From: Pseudoalteromonas sp. MMG010
Lineage (GTDB): Bacteria; Pseudomonadota; Gammaproteobacteria; Enterobacterales; Alteromonadaceae
DNA length: 64,000 nt
Direction of reading: 5' to 3'
Assembly: GCF_018100905.1 (NCBI RefSeq)
Contig: NZ_JAGJEG010000010.1
Span: 1-64,000 of the forward strand
Position 1 is the stretch's first letter. The number at the start of each line of letters is the position of its first letter. This document shows positions 1 through 8,085 of the stretch, one piece after another. Made by a program: the position numbers and the translations under genes. The notes under the pieces are model-generated. The model saw only the letters and a list, made by a program, of their open reading frames with translations, did not search any database and was not told the DNA's origin.

Positions 1-17
1 GAATCACTGAATCACTG

Positions 18-160
18 AATCACTAAATTACTACTCTAAAGCGCAGCGTCTCTAGAGCGAAGCGCCTCTTTGTGCATACATGTCTTAATCACTTAACTAC
101 TTAAAAACCAAAGACAAAAACCAATGCTCACAAAGAGAAGAAAATGAGGGTAAATGAGAA
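18..160. repeat. Intergenic repeat, copy A
   Basis: First copy of a long imperfect direct repeat. Blocks identical to copy B lie at 33-53, 68-95 and 132-157, the last rich in GAG and AAATGA motifs. Copy A carries an extra 16-base insertion at about 54-69 that looks like a partial duplication of the neighbouring GCGCAGCGTCTCT block. No coding potential is visible. Confidence 0.85.
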
Positions 161-182
161 GTGAATAACACCTTCAGTCACT

Positions 183-293
183 GAATCACTACTCTAAAGC
201 GCAGCGTCTCTTTGTGCATACATGTCTTAATCACTTAAAACCAAAGACCAAAGCCAATGCCCATAAAGAGAAGAAAATGAGGGTAAATGAAAA
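183..293. repeat. Intergenic repeat, copy B
   Basis: Second copy of the repeat at 18-160, in the same orientation and lacking the 16-base insertion. Blocks 191-211, 210-237 and 265-290 match copy A exactly. A third, strongly diverged trace (TAATCACT, TTTAAAGCG, TTTGTGTATAAATGGCTTAA) may continue at 309-360. Function is unknown. Confidence 0.85.
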
Positions 294-396
294 GCCAAAA
301 GGCGATCTAATCACTCACACCTTTAAAGCGGGTCATTTGTTTGTGTATAAATGGCTTAAATAATGACTTACAAAGGGGGGATACATACGAAAACAG

Positions 397-418
397 CAGC
401 GATCAGATGAGATCGCTG
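397..418 (-). terminator. Terminator of lpoA-yraN-diaA-dolP operon
   Basis: Perfect 8-bp stem CAGCGATC/GATCGCTG with a 6-nt loop. Read on the minus strand it is followed by a short T-rich stretch. It lies just beyond the dolP stop codon, so it probably ends the minus-strand operon. Confidence 0.7.
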
Positions 419-436
419 ACAAAGTGTTTATGGCTG

Positions 437-1003
437 TTACAAATACTCAAATACTTTAATAACGCGTTCAACACCTGAAATGTTACGTGCAATATTAACG
501 GCATTATCGGCTTCGGCTTGCGATACCAGCCCCATTAGAAATACTTCACCATTTTCAGTCACGACCTTGATACTATTACCACTGACATTTTTAGCAGTAA
601 GAAGCTTGGTTTTTACCTTTGAAGTTAACCAGGTGTCGTGGCTTTGCGTGGTTATGCCAATATTAGAACTTAACCTAATTTGATTATGAATTTTACGAAT
701 TCCATTAACGCTCTCAACAGCCTTTTGTGCTTGGTCTTTAATGCTCTGGTTAGCCACTTGCCCTACGAGCAACACAATGCCATTAAAACTAATAACATCC
801 ACGTTAGCCGTTTCATTAATACTGTGTACTTCGCTAAATGCAATACTGGCTTTTATTTCTATATTATTATCGTCGATTTGAGAGCCAAGAGTGCGACGGT
901 CGTTTGCTGCGGTGACCGCACTCGCTGTGCCTGCAACAACAGCTGCTGCACAGCCTTGTAATAATAAAACAGTACCTAACACTATAACTGTGCGTTTAAA
1001 CAT
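437..1003 (-). CDS. dolP: BON-domain outer-membrane lipoprotein DolP (YraP)
   Basis: The 188-residue precursor has a lipoprotein signal peptide ending in LLQGC, with Cys18 as the predicted lipidated residue. Two BON domains follow (about 48-112 and 120-188), each with the alternating hydrophobic/Gly pattern. This is the architecture of DolP/YraP, which in E. coli binds anionic phospholipids at the division site and supports outer-membrane integrity and BAM function. Its ATG overlaps the last codons of diaA by 8 bases, indicating translational coupling. The order lpoA-yraN-diaA-dolP is the usual gammaproteobacterial one, which supports the call. A hairpin terminator follows. Confidence 0.93.
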   Translation of the reverse strand: MFKRTVIVLGTVLLLQGCAAAVVAGTASAVTAANDRRTLGSQIDDNNIEIKASIAFSEVHSINETANVDVISFNGIVLLVGQVANQSIKDQAQKAVESVNGIRKIHNQIRLSSNIGITTQSHDTWLTSKVKTKLLTAKNVSGNSIKVVTENGEVFLMGLVSQAEADNAVNIARNISGVERVIKVFEYL

Positions 1004-1589
1004 AGGTTTCTTCCTGCGGGAATAAGGTTAAATCTACTAACTCACTTAAACAATGTAAGTTAACTAAATGAGACTCAATGATACGGCTAGGGCGTTTTGA
1101 TGGCGTTCTTATTTCTACATCGTTAGGGCCCAGTAAGCCGACTAATTCGCCGCCATCATCACCAACCATTACAATTACGTTCATATCACGCGTTAAAGCA
1201 GCTTCTACAGCAGATATGATATGTTTTTCGTTGCCATTAATAGCAAAAGCTAAAAGCAAGTCACCTGGCTGTGCAAAGGCCCTTATTTGGCGGGCAAAGG
1301 TGTCATCATCATTTTTTTGTGACTGTTGTCCAAGATTAATATTTTCTTGCGACAGAGCAATAGCCGGTAAACAAGGTCGTTCGGTTTCATAATGATTAAC
1401 TAACAAGCCGGCAATGTGTTGTGCAAGCATGTGGCAATTAGCTGTGCCGCAGCAAATTAGCTTATTACCATTAATAAGGCTTTGTGCAATGGTAAATGCG
1501 GCGGATTCAAGTGCACTAGGTAGCACTTCTCCAGCGGCAATTTGAACCTGAATACTTTCTTTAAATATTTCTTTTATAGTGTCTTGCAT
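996..1589 (-). CDS. diaA: DnaA initiator-associating SIS protein DiaA
   Basis: A 197-residue protein consisting of one SIS (sugar isomerase) domain, about residues 35-190, related to phosphoheptose isomerase GmhA. The family splits into GmhA (sedoheptulose-7-phosphate isomerase) and DiaA, a DnaA-binding tetramer that helps timely replication initiation. The location between yraN and dolP marks it as DiaA rather than GmhA; no LPS heptose genes are nearby. The start MQDTIKEIF fits the usual N-terminus. Whether it keeps any isomerase activity cannot be seen from sequence. Confidence 0.92.
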   Translation of the reverse strand: MQDTIKEIFKESIQVQIAAGEVLPSALESAAFTIAQSLINGNKLICCGTANCHMLAQHIAGLLVNHYETERPCLPAIALSQENINLGQQSQKNDDDTFARQIRAFAQPGDLLLAFAINGNEKHIISAVEAALTRDMNVIVMVGDDGGELVGLLGPNDVEIRTPSKRPSRIIESHLVNLHCLSELVDLTLFPQEETYV

Positions 1590-1631
1590 AACTTACCAAT
1601 TTTTAGCGAATTCAATAAATAATCAATGTGA

Positions 1632-2003
1632 CTAAAATACGTTTTTTAACCAGTTTATGGTAGGAGAAGCTTCCCCTGTAATTGCAATGTAATCGATTCT
1701 TAGCGCTTGGTTTTTAATATTATTGGTTGCTAAGTAATGATAAATAGTACGCTTTAAACGCCCTTGTTTTTGTTTACTTAAAGCATAATTTGCACCACCT
1801 CTAAAGGTGTTTTTTCTAAACTTTACTTCAATAAAAACAAGTGTGTTGCCTTGTTTCATTATCAGATCTAACTCCCCAAATGGGCAGTAATAATTCCGCT
1901 CTATGGGTATTAAACCTTGTGCAACTAAGTATTTTTGCGCTTCAAGCTCATAATATTGCCCTTTTTCGCGGCTATTATGCCACAGCTGTTTAAACCACGA
2001 CAT
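1632..2003 (-). CDS. yraN: YraN (UPF0102) nuclease-fold protein
   Basis: A 123-residue protein of normal length for UPF0102/YraN. The family has a restriction-endonuclease-like fold; the expected acidic/lysine signature is visible as GELDLI (about 43-48) followed by FIEVK (about 57-61). Its biological role is not settled in the literature I know. It sits in the conserved lpoA-yraN-diaA-dolP order, 19 bases after lpoA, and is probably co-transcribed. Synteny and motif make the family assignment safe; nuclease activity is only inferred from the fold. Confidence 0.92.
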   Translation of the reverse strand: MSWFKQLWHNSREKGQYYELEAQKYLVAQGLIPIERNYYCPFGELDLIMKQGNTLVFIEVKFRKNTFRGGANYALSKQKQGRLKRTIYHYLATNNIKNQALRIDYIAITGEASPTINWLKNVF

Positions 2004-2022
2004 AATCTCTCCTTAGGTAATA

Positions 2023-3900
2023 TTAATTTACGGTATTAATATTTTCAGCCGATTGCATAAATAAAGGGATGGGCTGTGCTGTTTTCAATTCAACGACTTT
2101 AATTTGTCTATTTTTATACTGTGCCCATTCAAGCTCTCGCTTAATATAACCATAGTCATTTATGCTTAGCTTACCACTGATCCCATTATATTGATTACCA
2201 GGTTGAGCGCTTAGCTGCTTTATTTGAGGCAGTATTAATACCGAATCATATGCCATTGCAAACAAACGCTGGCTAATATCAGCTTGATCAGGCCACAACG
2301 AATTATATACAGAGCGTAACGATTTTAGTGTAACTTGATCAGGGAGCATCCAAGGTAGCTCGGTAAAATATAACCCGTCTAAATCCCCTTTATCGGTTTT
2401 ATCTATTTGCTTACTGTGGCTTTTTGAACTGGCATACAACGGGATTTTATCGGCAAAAGTACTCACGTTTACATCGAGATAAGGCTTTATTAGCCGTGTT
2501 TCTGTGGTATCGCCTAGTATATAAATGACATCGATATCACTGCGAGAACGGGTCTCGCTTTCAACTTCTTTTTTAAATAATGATTTAATGATGTTAATTC
2601 GTTCTTTACTGGTATCAACTTCTAATAAATTAGTAATTGTATTGGGCATATCTTGTTTATTATCGTAAAAACCAATTTGCGGTTTTATTTCGCTATAGCG
2701 CTGCCATTGCGTTTGAAAGTATTCAACTAATCGCTGGCCATTTGCATTGTTAGGTGCAAGCAACATAGGCTTTTGATAACCCGTTGCTAAAAAGTGCTCT
2801 AACGCTTGTTGTACTTCGTGTTCAGGGCTTAAAGCGAAAAAATAATGTTGCGATGATTCTCTATCGGTGTCAATACTATTTAAATGTAAAGTCGGGGTAT
2901 TAATAAAGGTATGAGCATTGGCCAGCTTATCAATATTACCTTTTAATAATGGGCCAATAATAAAATCTGGAGCAAAGTCTTTAATCTTATTATTAATCTC
3001 TTCGACAGTTAAGTTTTCATCAATAAATAAGGTGTCAATTTCTTTTGCTTTATCGAGTGCTGCTAACGCCCCTGCTTTTAATGCATTACCAAAATGTTGA
3101 TTAGCCCCTGTTTCTGGCGTTAAAAATACCAAGCGTTGAATATTATAAGGTGTTAAATCAATTAGCTCGTCGGTTTTTTTGGGCAAAATAGCATGGGCAG
3201 GGTGGTCAATATATTTTCGACGCCAATTGTTAATTGCTTGCTCTAATTCTATTTCAGAATTGGCATACACTTTATAATAAAGTGCTAAATTAACCCAACC
3301 TTGTTGTTGCACTGTACCACGGTTAAAGCGCTCTAGCGCGTATGTTGATAACTGTTTTAAGTTTTCCCATAAATCGTGATTTAGTTCAGCGATGGCGATA
3401 TTATTTTTAGTAGCCGATTCTGAAGCGCGAAAAAAATAAGGTACAGCGCGTTTTGGTAAATTTTGTGATGCATAAATACCGGCGGTTAAATACTGGTGCC
3501 ACACAAAATGCTCCGGCTCGCGTAGCGTATCATCGAGTGACGTTAATATACTTAATGCTTCGCTGTTTTTACCTAGCTGTTTTTGTGCATATGCGTAATA
3601 AAGTCGGTTTTGAACCTGATCTACCTGTGGAGTCAATTCTAAATCATTACAAATTGTGGCCAATAATGACCAATCACTTTGTGTTATAGCAGCATCGCGC
3701 GCACTGTACAGTAGCTGTATTTTGTCGGCTCCTTGGCGATTTAACGCCAACTGATATAATGATTGCGCATTTAATGTTTGATTTTTTGCTGTATCGACAG
3801 TGTTACTCACACTATCACTACTTTTAATTGGTTTTTCGGTTGTGCTGCACGCCGATAACCCTGACAATATAATTAATAGACTAACAAGTTTAAGTCGCAC
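2023..3900 (-). CDS. lpoA: Penicillin-binding protein activator LpoA
   Basis: A 625-residue outer-membrane lipoprotein, with signal peptide and lipobox LSAC (Cys18). The N-terminal half (about 40-235) is helical and TPR-like; the C-terminal half (about 240-610) resembles a periplasmic substrate-binding protein. This is the LpoA layout. In E. coli LpoA reaches through the peptidoglycan and stimulates the transpeptidase of PBP1A. It is the first gene of the minus-strand operon and is transcribed divergently from rsmI, with 61 bases between the two start codons that must hold both promoters. The length agrees with the family. Confidence 0.93.
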   Translation of the reverse strand: MRLKLVSLLIILSGLSACSTTEKPIKSSDSVSNTVDTAKNQTLNAQSLYQLALNRQGADKIQLLYSARDAAITQSDWSLLATICNDLELTPQVDQVQNRLYYAYAQKQLGKNSEALSILTSLDDTLREPEHFVWHQYLTAGIYASQNLPKRAVPYFFRASESATKNNIAIAELNHDLWENLKQLSTYALERFNRGTVQQQGWVNLALYYKVYANSEIELEQAINNWRRKYIDHPAHAILPKKTDELIDLTPYNIQRLVFLTPETGANQHFGNALKAGALAALDKAKEIDTLFIDENLTVEEINNKIKDFAPDFIIGPLLKGNIDKLANAHTFINTPTLHLNSIDTDRESSQHYFFALSPEHEVQQALEHFLATGYQKPMLLAPNNANGQRLVEYFQTQWQRYSEIKPQIGFYDNKQDMPNTITNLLEVDTSKERINIIKSLFKKEVESETRSRSDIDVIYILGDTTETRLIKPYLDVNVSTFADKIPLYASSKSHSKQIDKTDKGDLDGLYFTELPWMLPDQVTLKSLRSVYNSLWPDQADISQRLFAMAYDSVLILPQIKQLSAQPGNQYNGISGKLSINDYGYIKRELEWAQYKNRQIKVVELKTAQPIPLFMQSAENINTVN

Positions 3901-3961
3901 AATGATTTCCCAATACGTTAACGCGATTTGCTTATATTACTGACTGATGCAGGAGACCTCA

Positions 3962-4819
3962 ATGTTAAATGAGGAGAATTCAAATAAAATTGGCACACTT
4001 TATATTGTGGCCACCCCAATTGGCAACTTTGACGACTTAAGTCAGCGTGCAATTGCGACATTATCGCAAGTAGACTTAATTGCGGCTGAAGACACTCGCC
4101 ACACTGGTAAGTTATTAAGCCACTTTGGTATTAAGGCAAAAACGTTTGCGCTGCACGATCATAACGAAAAACAAAAAGCGCAACAAATTATTGATCAGCT
4201 TAATCAGGGTTTAAATATTGCACTTGTTTCTGATGCAGGAACTCCGCTAATAAGTGATCCAGGTTATGCTGTTGTTAATTTGTGTCGTGAGCAAGGTGCG
4301 CATGTTACACCTGTTCCAGGAGCATGTGCGGCAATCACAGCGGTGTGTTGTTCTGGCTTACCGACTGACCGCTTTCAATTTGTTGGTTTCACGCCGGCTA
4401 AAAGTAAAGCGCGCCAAGACTTTTTTATTGAAGCCGTCAACTCAGGCATAACTAGCATTATGTATGAAAGCACACATCGAATAATGGCAAGCCTTGAGGA
4501 TTTATCACAGGCTTTAGGTGAAGCGCAGCAAGTTGTATTTGCTAAGGAACTCACTAAAACCTTCGAAACATTTTTTAGCGGCAGCGTAAAGGATCTAAAG
4601 CAATTTTTAACCGACGATCCAACCAAGCAGCGCGGTGAAATTGTACTTATGCTACCGGGTAAACCAAAAAAAGTAGACGACGTACCACCTGAGGCGCGTA
4701 AAATGCTAGCGCTACTTGAAAATGAAATGCCAATGAAAAAAGCGTGCGGTGTGGTTGCGGAGTACTTTGGTATGAAAAAAAATGCCTTATATAAAACAAT
4801 TATTGAAGAAAAAGAGTAA
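3962..4819 (+). CDS. rsmI: 16S rRNA 2'-O-ribose C1402 methyltransferase RsmI
   Basis: A SAM-dependent methylase of the tetrapyrrole-methylase fold, 285 residues with the start used here. RsmI methylates the ribose of C1402 in 16S rRNA, at the ribosomal P site. Visible motifs are YIVATPIGN near the N-terminus, AAEDTR, and the GTPLISDPG loop. The ATG at 3962 was chosen over one at 3947 because AGGAG at 3951-3955 is correctly spaced before it and overlaps the upstream candidate. It is divergent from lpoA and followed by rnpB, a known gammaproteobacterial arrangement. Confidence 0.95.
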   Translation: MLNEENSNKIGTLYIVATPIGNFDDLSQRAIATLSQVDLIAAEDTRHTGKLLSHFGIKAKTFALHDHNEKQKAQQIIDQLNQGLNIALVSDAGTPLISDPGYAVVNLCREQGAHVTPVPGACAAITAVCCSGLPTDRFQFVGFTPAKSKARQDFFIEAVNSGITSIMYESTHRIMASLEDLSQALGEAQQVVFAKELTKTFETFFSGSVKDLKQFLTDDPTKQRGEIVLMLPGKPKKVDDVPPEARKMLALLENEMPMKKACGVVAEYFGMKKNALYKTIIEEKE

Positions 4820-4848
4820 ATATTACTGCGCTTGGCGTTAGCCTCATG

Positions 4849-4854
4849 TATACT
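4849..4854 (+). promoter_or_regulatory. Probable -10 box of rnpB
   Basis: TATACT lies 7 bases before the 5' end expected from the RNase P RNA P1 helix and is followed by a GC-rich discriminator (GCGCGCC), as in stable-RNA promoters. No good -35 hexamer at 17 bp spacing was seen, so this is a weak motif supported mainly by position. Confidence 0.5.
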
Positions 4855-4861
4855 GCGCGCC

Positions 4862-5225
<364 letters not shown>

Positions 5226-5230
5226 TCAAT

Positions 5231-5264
5231 AAAAGCCCGCAGTTAACGCTGCGGGCTTTTTTGT
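5231..5264 (+). terminator. Intrinsic terminator of rnpB
   Basis: Twelve-bp stem AAAAGCCCGCAG/CTGCGGGCTTTT with a 6-nt loop, ending in a T run. It immediately follows the RNase P RNA. Confidence 0.93.
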
Positions 5265-5382
5265 GCTTGTTTTAAAAGTAATTATCTTCATTTACCTTCA
5301 TTTACCTTAAAAGTACATATTTCAGCTAAAAATTAACACCTGGTATTAGTTTTATATTTCTTGTTAACGAAAAAGGGAATAT

Positions 5383-5402
5383 AATGATAGTAATTATCAT
5401 TT
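5383..5402. promoter_or_regulatory. Fur box before iron-uptake operon
   Basis: AATGATAGTAATTATCATT is close to the 19-bp Fur consensus and has a 7-1-7 dyad (TGATAGT-A-ATTATCA). It overlaps a TATAAT at 5380-5385, the likely -10 box, so iron-loaded Fur should block RNA polymerase. It lies 29-48 bases upstream of the TonB receptor start. Confidence 0.85.
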
Positions 5403-5430
5403 ACAATATTAATACGGAGTTTAATTTTTT

Positions 5431-7752
5431 ATGGTCTTTCACCCCTCAAAATCATTATTAGCATGTGCTGTGTCATTGGCATTTTCAGGTCTAGCGGTGA
5501 GTAATGCTGCTTATGCTGATGATATTAAAGAAATAGAAAAAATTATGGTGAAGGGTCAAAAAATTGATCGTACTTTACAAGAAACCCCCGCAAGTGTTGC
5601 TGTTATTACCAGTCAAACGATAGAGCGTGAAAATTTAAACGATTTTTTTGATGTATTAGCACGCACACCGAATGCATCGGGCAGCGATGGTGCGGGTTTT
5701 AATATTCGTGGTATTGATGCCTTTGGTGTTACCGATGGCGGATCTGGTGGTCTTGCTAGTGTTTATGTTGATGGGGCGCCGGTGCCTTATAGAATGATGC
5801 AACAAGGTGCTTTTTCAACTTGGGATATTGGTCAGGTTGAAATTTTACGCGGCCCACAATCTACATTACAAGGGCGTAATTCGCTTGCTGGTGCGGTTGT
5901 TATGAAAACGCGTGATGCTGTGCAAGAACCTGATTTTAAAGTACGTGTAGGTGTGGGCGAATATGGTCGTACTGAAGCTGCGATTGCCTTTGGTGGTGGT
6001 TTAATTGAAGACGAACTTTCATTTCGTGTTAGTGCAGAAAAGCGTGACTTTGATGGTTACAATACTAATGTAAGCACGGGTGAAACATCTGATTATGATA
6101 ACAGTGAATTTTACCGCGCTAAGCTTCGTTACACGCCGTCTGCATTACCTGAGTTTGAAGCACAACTAAGCTTTATGCACAGCGAAAATGAAAAAGGGGT
6201 TCCTTGGGTAATGGAGGAAAGTGGTGATGCTGCTTATCCAATAAATAACATTTATGAAGACCGCTATGTGTATTTAGACTCGCCTACATTTGAAACCACC
6301 GCAAACGATTTATATATATTAAATCTTGATTATGATATTTCAGATGAGTGGTCTTTTTCATCAATTACTACGTACTCGGATGCTGAATATGGCTATGAAT
6401 GGGATGGTGATGCAAGCTTAATACAACCGCAATCTGTTTTAACCGATACACGTATTGATGAAACGAGCACTCAAGAACTTCGTTTTACTTATGAGGGGGA
6501 TAAATTATCAGGACTTATCGGTTTTTATTACTCAGATTTAGATGTCTTTGATTCAAGTGGTGGTGAGCGCGGTATTACCTTTGAACAACTCGGCGTTCGT
6601 ACATTACTTACTGCGCCAAGCGAATTTGGTGGCTTAGGTTTACCTGATGCCTTGGCTGATCAGGTGTTACAATTTTATGCCGGGGCTGATCCTGTTTTTA
6701 TTGGCCAGTCTTCTGACTTTACACAAAAAGTAAAAACAAAAGCATTATTTGCTGATTTTACTTATGAAATAAATGATGCATGGGATGTATTTGCTGGTCT
6801 TCGATACGATAAAGAAGAGCAAGCAAATGGAACGGTTGCAGATATATACATTACCGATGAAACGCAAAATGCATTGCCTGATCCGGCTGATTTTGCTGCC
6901 GACCCTCTATTATCGCAATTAATTGCAGGATTAAATCAACAGCTATATGCCATGGCTGATGGTGCATCGGGTGATGAGCCCGTTGAAGATGCTTCTTTTT
7001 CTGCATGGTTGCCAAAGTTAGGCGTAACGTATCGCTTTAATGATGATGTTTCGAGTAGCTTTACGATTCAAAAGGGATATCGTTCAGGTGGTGTAGGCAC
7101 CAATGTTGCCCAAGCTACGGCCTTTACGTTTGACCCAGAATATACGTGGAATTACGAACTGGCAGTGCGCTCGGTGTGGCTTGATGATTCATTAGTTGTA
7201 AATGCTAACTTATTTTATCTAGATTGGACTGATCAACAAGTATCAGTTTATTTATCAGGAAACCAATATGACCGTGAAACACGTAATGTTGGTGAGTCGC
7301 ACGTACAAGGTTTTGAAACAGAAATTAGCTATGATTTATCGCCAACTATCAATGTATACGGTGGTATTGGGTACTCAAAAACTGAGTTTGATGAATTTAG
7401 TGCAAGCTTTAATGGTGAAGAGCAAGATTACAGTGGCCTTTCATTTGAAGGAGCCCCACAGTGGACCGCTTTACTTGGGTTTGATTATGCAAATGGTGCT
7501 GGATTTATTGCTAATATAAACGCAAGTTATACAGGCAGTTCACAGCGTCTTGCAACCAGTGCCGATCCAAAAAATGACGCGCATTGGTTGGTTAATTCTC
7601 GTATTGGTTATGAGTGGGATAATTATGGCGTATATGCATTGGTAGATAATTTATTAGATGCTGAATATGTTGCGTTGGCTCCTGCTGGTTTTGGTAATCA
7701 AACTCTTGGCGACCCTCGTACTGCAAGCGTGCGCTTTGAAGCTAAGTTTTAA
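5431..7752 (+). CDS. TonB-dependent outer-membrane receptor (iron/siderophore)
   Basis: A 773-residue TonB-dependent receptor. It has a signal peptide ending near AYA-DD (residues 1-29), a TonB-box-like segment (IEKIMVKG), a plug domain (about 50-160, with LRGPQSTLQGRNS) and a 22-strand-type barrel ending in the aromatic C-terminus EAKF needed for BAM insertion. The barrel resembles FyuA/pesticin-type siderophore receptors more than vitamin B12 receptors, but the ligand cannot be read from sequence. It is first in an operon with three inner-membrane proteins and has a Fur box in its promoter, so an iron chelate is the likely substrate. CGGAG at about 5415 is the only visible ribosome site and is somewhat far from the ATG. 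Confidence 0.9.
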   Translation: MVFHPSKSLLACAVSLAFSGLAVSNAAYADDIKEIEKIMVKGQKIDRTLQETPASVAVITSQTIERENLNDFFDVLARTPNASGSDGAGFNIRGIDAFGVTDGGSGGLASVYVDGAPVPYRMMQQGAFSTWDIGQVEILRGPQSTLQGRNSLAGAVVMKTRDAVQEPDFKVRVGVGEYGRTEAAIAFGGGLIEDELSFRVSAEKRDFDGYNTNVSTGETSDYDNSEFYRAKLRYTPSALPEFEAQLSFMHSENEKGVPWVMEESGDAAYPINNIYEDRYVYLDSPTFETTANDLYILNLDYDISDEWSFSSITTYSDAEYGYEWDGDASLIQPQSVLTDTRIDETSTQELRFTYEGDKLSGLIGFYYSDLDVFDSSGGERGITFEQLGVRTLLTAPSEFGGLGLPDALADQVLQFYAGADPVFIGQSSDFTQKVKTKALFADFTYEINDAWDVFAGLRYDKEEQANGTVADIYITDETQNALPDPADFAADPLLSQLIAGLNQQLYAMADGASGDEPVEDASFSAWLPKLGVTYRFNDDVSSSFTIQKGYRSGGVGTNVAQATAFTFDPEYTWNYELAVRSVWLDDSLVVNANLFYLDWTDQQVSVYLSGNQYDRETRNVGESHVQGFETEISYDLSPTINVYGGIGYSKTEFDEFSASFNGEEQDYSGLSFEGAPQWTALLGFDYANGAGFIANINASYTGSSQRLATSADPKNDAHWLVNSRIGYEWDNYGVYALVDNLLDAEYVALAPAGFGNQTLGDPRTASVRFEAKF

Positions 7753-7759
7753 TAAAGAA

Positions 7760-7786
7760 AAGTGGTTACTTATTTAGTAACCACTT
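7760..7786 (+). other. Intra-operon hairpin
   Basis: Perfect 11-bp stem AAGTGGTTACT/AGTAACCACTT with a 5-nt loop, between the receptor stop codon and the ribosome site of the next gene. There is no T run after it, so it is more likely an mRNA-stabilising or partial attenuation structure than a full terminator. Confidence 0.6.
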
Positions 7787-7797
7787 TAGGATTTATA

Positions 7798-8085
7798 ATG
7801 AATAAAAAACAAACCTTTTCTGCCACGAAAAGGCGCCATTTTATGGCGTGTGTGTTGGCGTTAATTACTGCGGTGGTGATGATCCCTGGTATGACAACTT
7901 ATTTACCCTTTGCAATGGAGGAGCAAATATTAATTCCGATTATGTTGTTTCCATTTATTTGGGCTGGGTTGTTTATATATGCTTATATGGCTGAAAAAGC
8001 ATGGCAGCCTTGTATCTTTATGTTAACTATTATTATTAGTCATGCGGGTTTGAGCTTTTTTGCAATATCAGGAGCGCAAGGATGA
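7798..8085 (+). CDS. Small inner-membrane protein, DUF3649-like iron-uptake partner
   Basis: A 95-residue protein with three predicted membrane helices (about 14-36, 44-64, 69-90). The ATG at 7798 is preferred over an upstream in-frame start because the upstream candidate would lie within the hairpin, while AGG precedes 7798 at suitable distance. Its last codon overlaps the PepSY gene start (ATGA). Small proteins of this topology (DUF3649 family) typically sit between TonB receptors and PepSY proteins in iron-regulated operons; I assign the family tentatively from topology and context. The molecular function is unknown. Confidence 0.75.
   Translation: MNKKQTFSATKRRHFMACVLALITAVVMIPGMTTYLPFAMEEQILIPIMLFPFIWAGLFIYAYMAEKAWQPCIFMLTIIISHAGLSFFAISGAQG

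Noticed and set aside
18..370. Possible CRISPR array
   Set aside because: Repeats are over 100 bases long, few and unevenly spaced, without unique spacers of constant length, and there are no cas genes.
5281..5310. Tandem TTCATTTACC repeat before the TonB receptor
   Set aside because: Only two to three short copies; too little to claim a regulatory or repeat element, although it resembles the complement of the repeat at 265-290.
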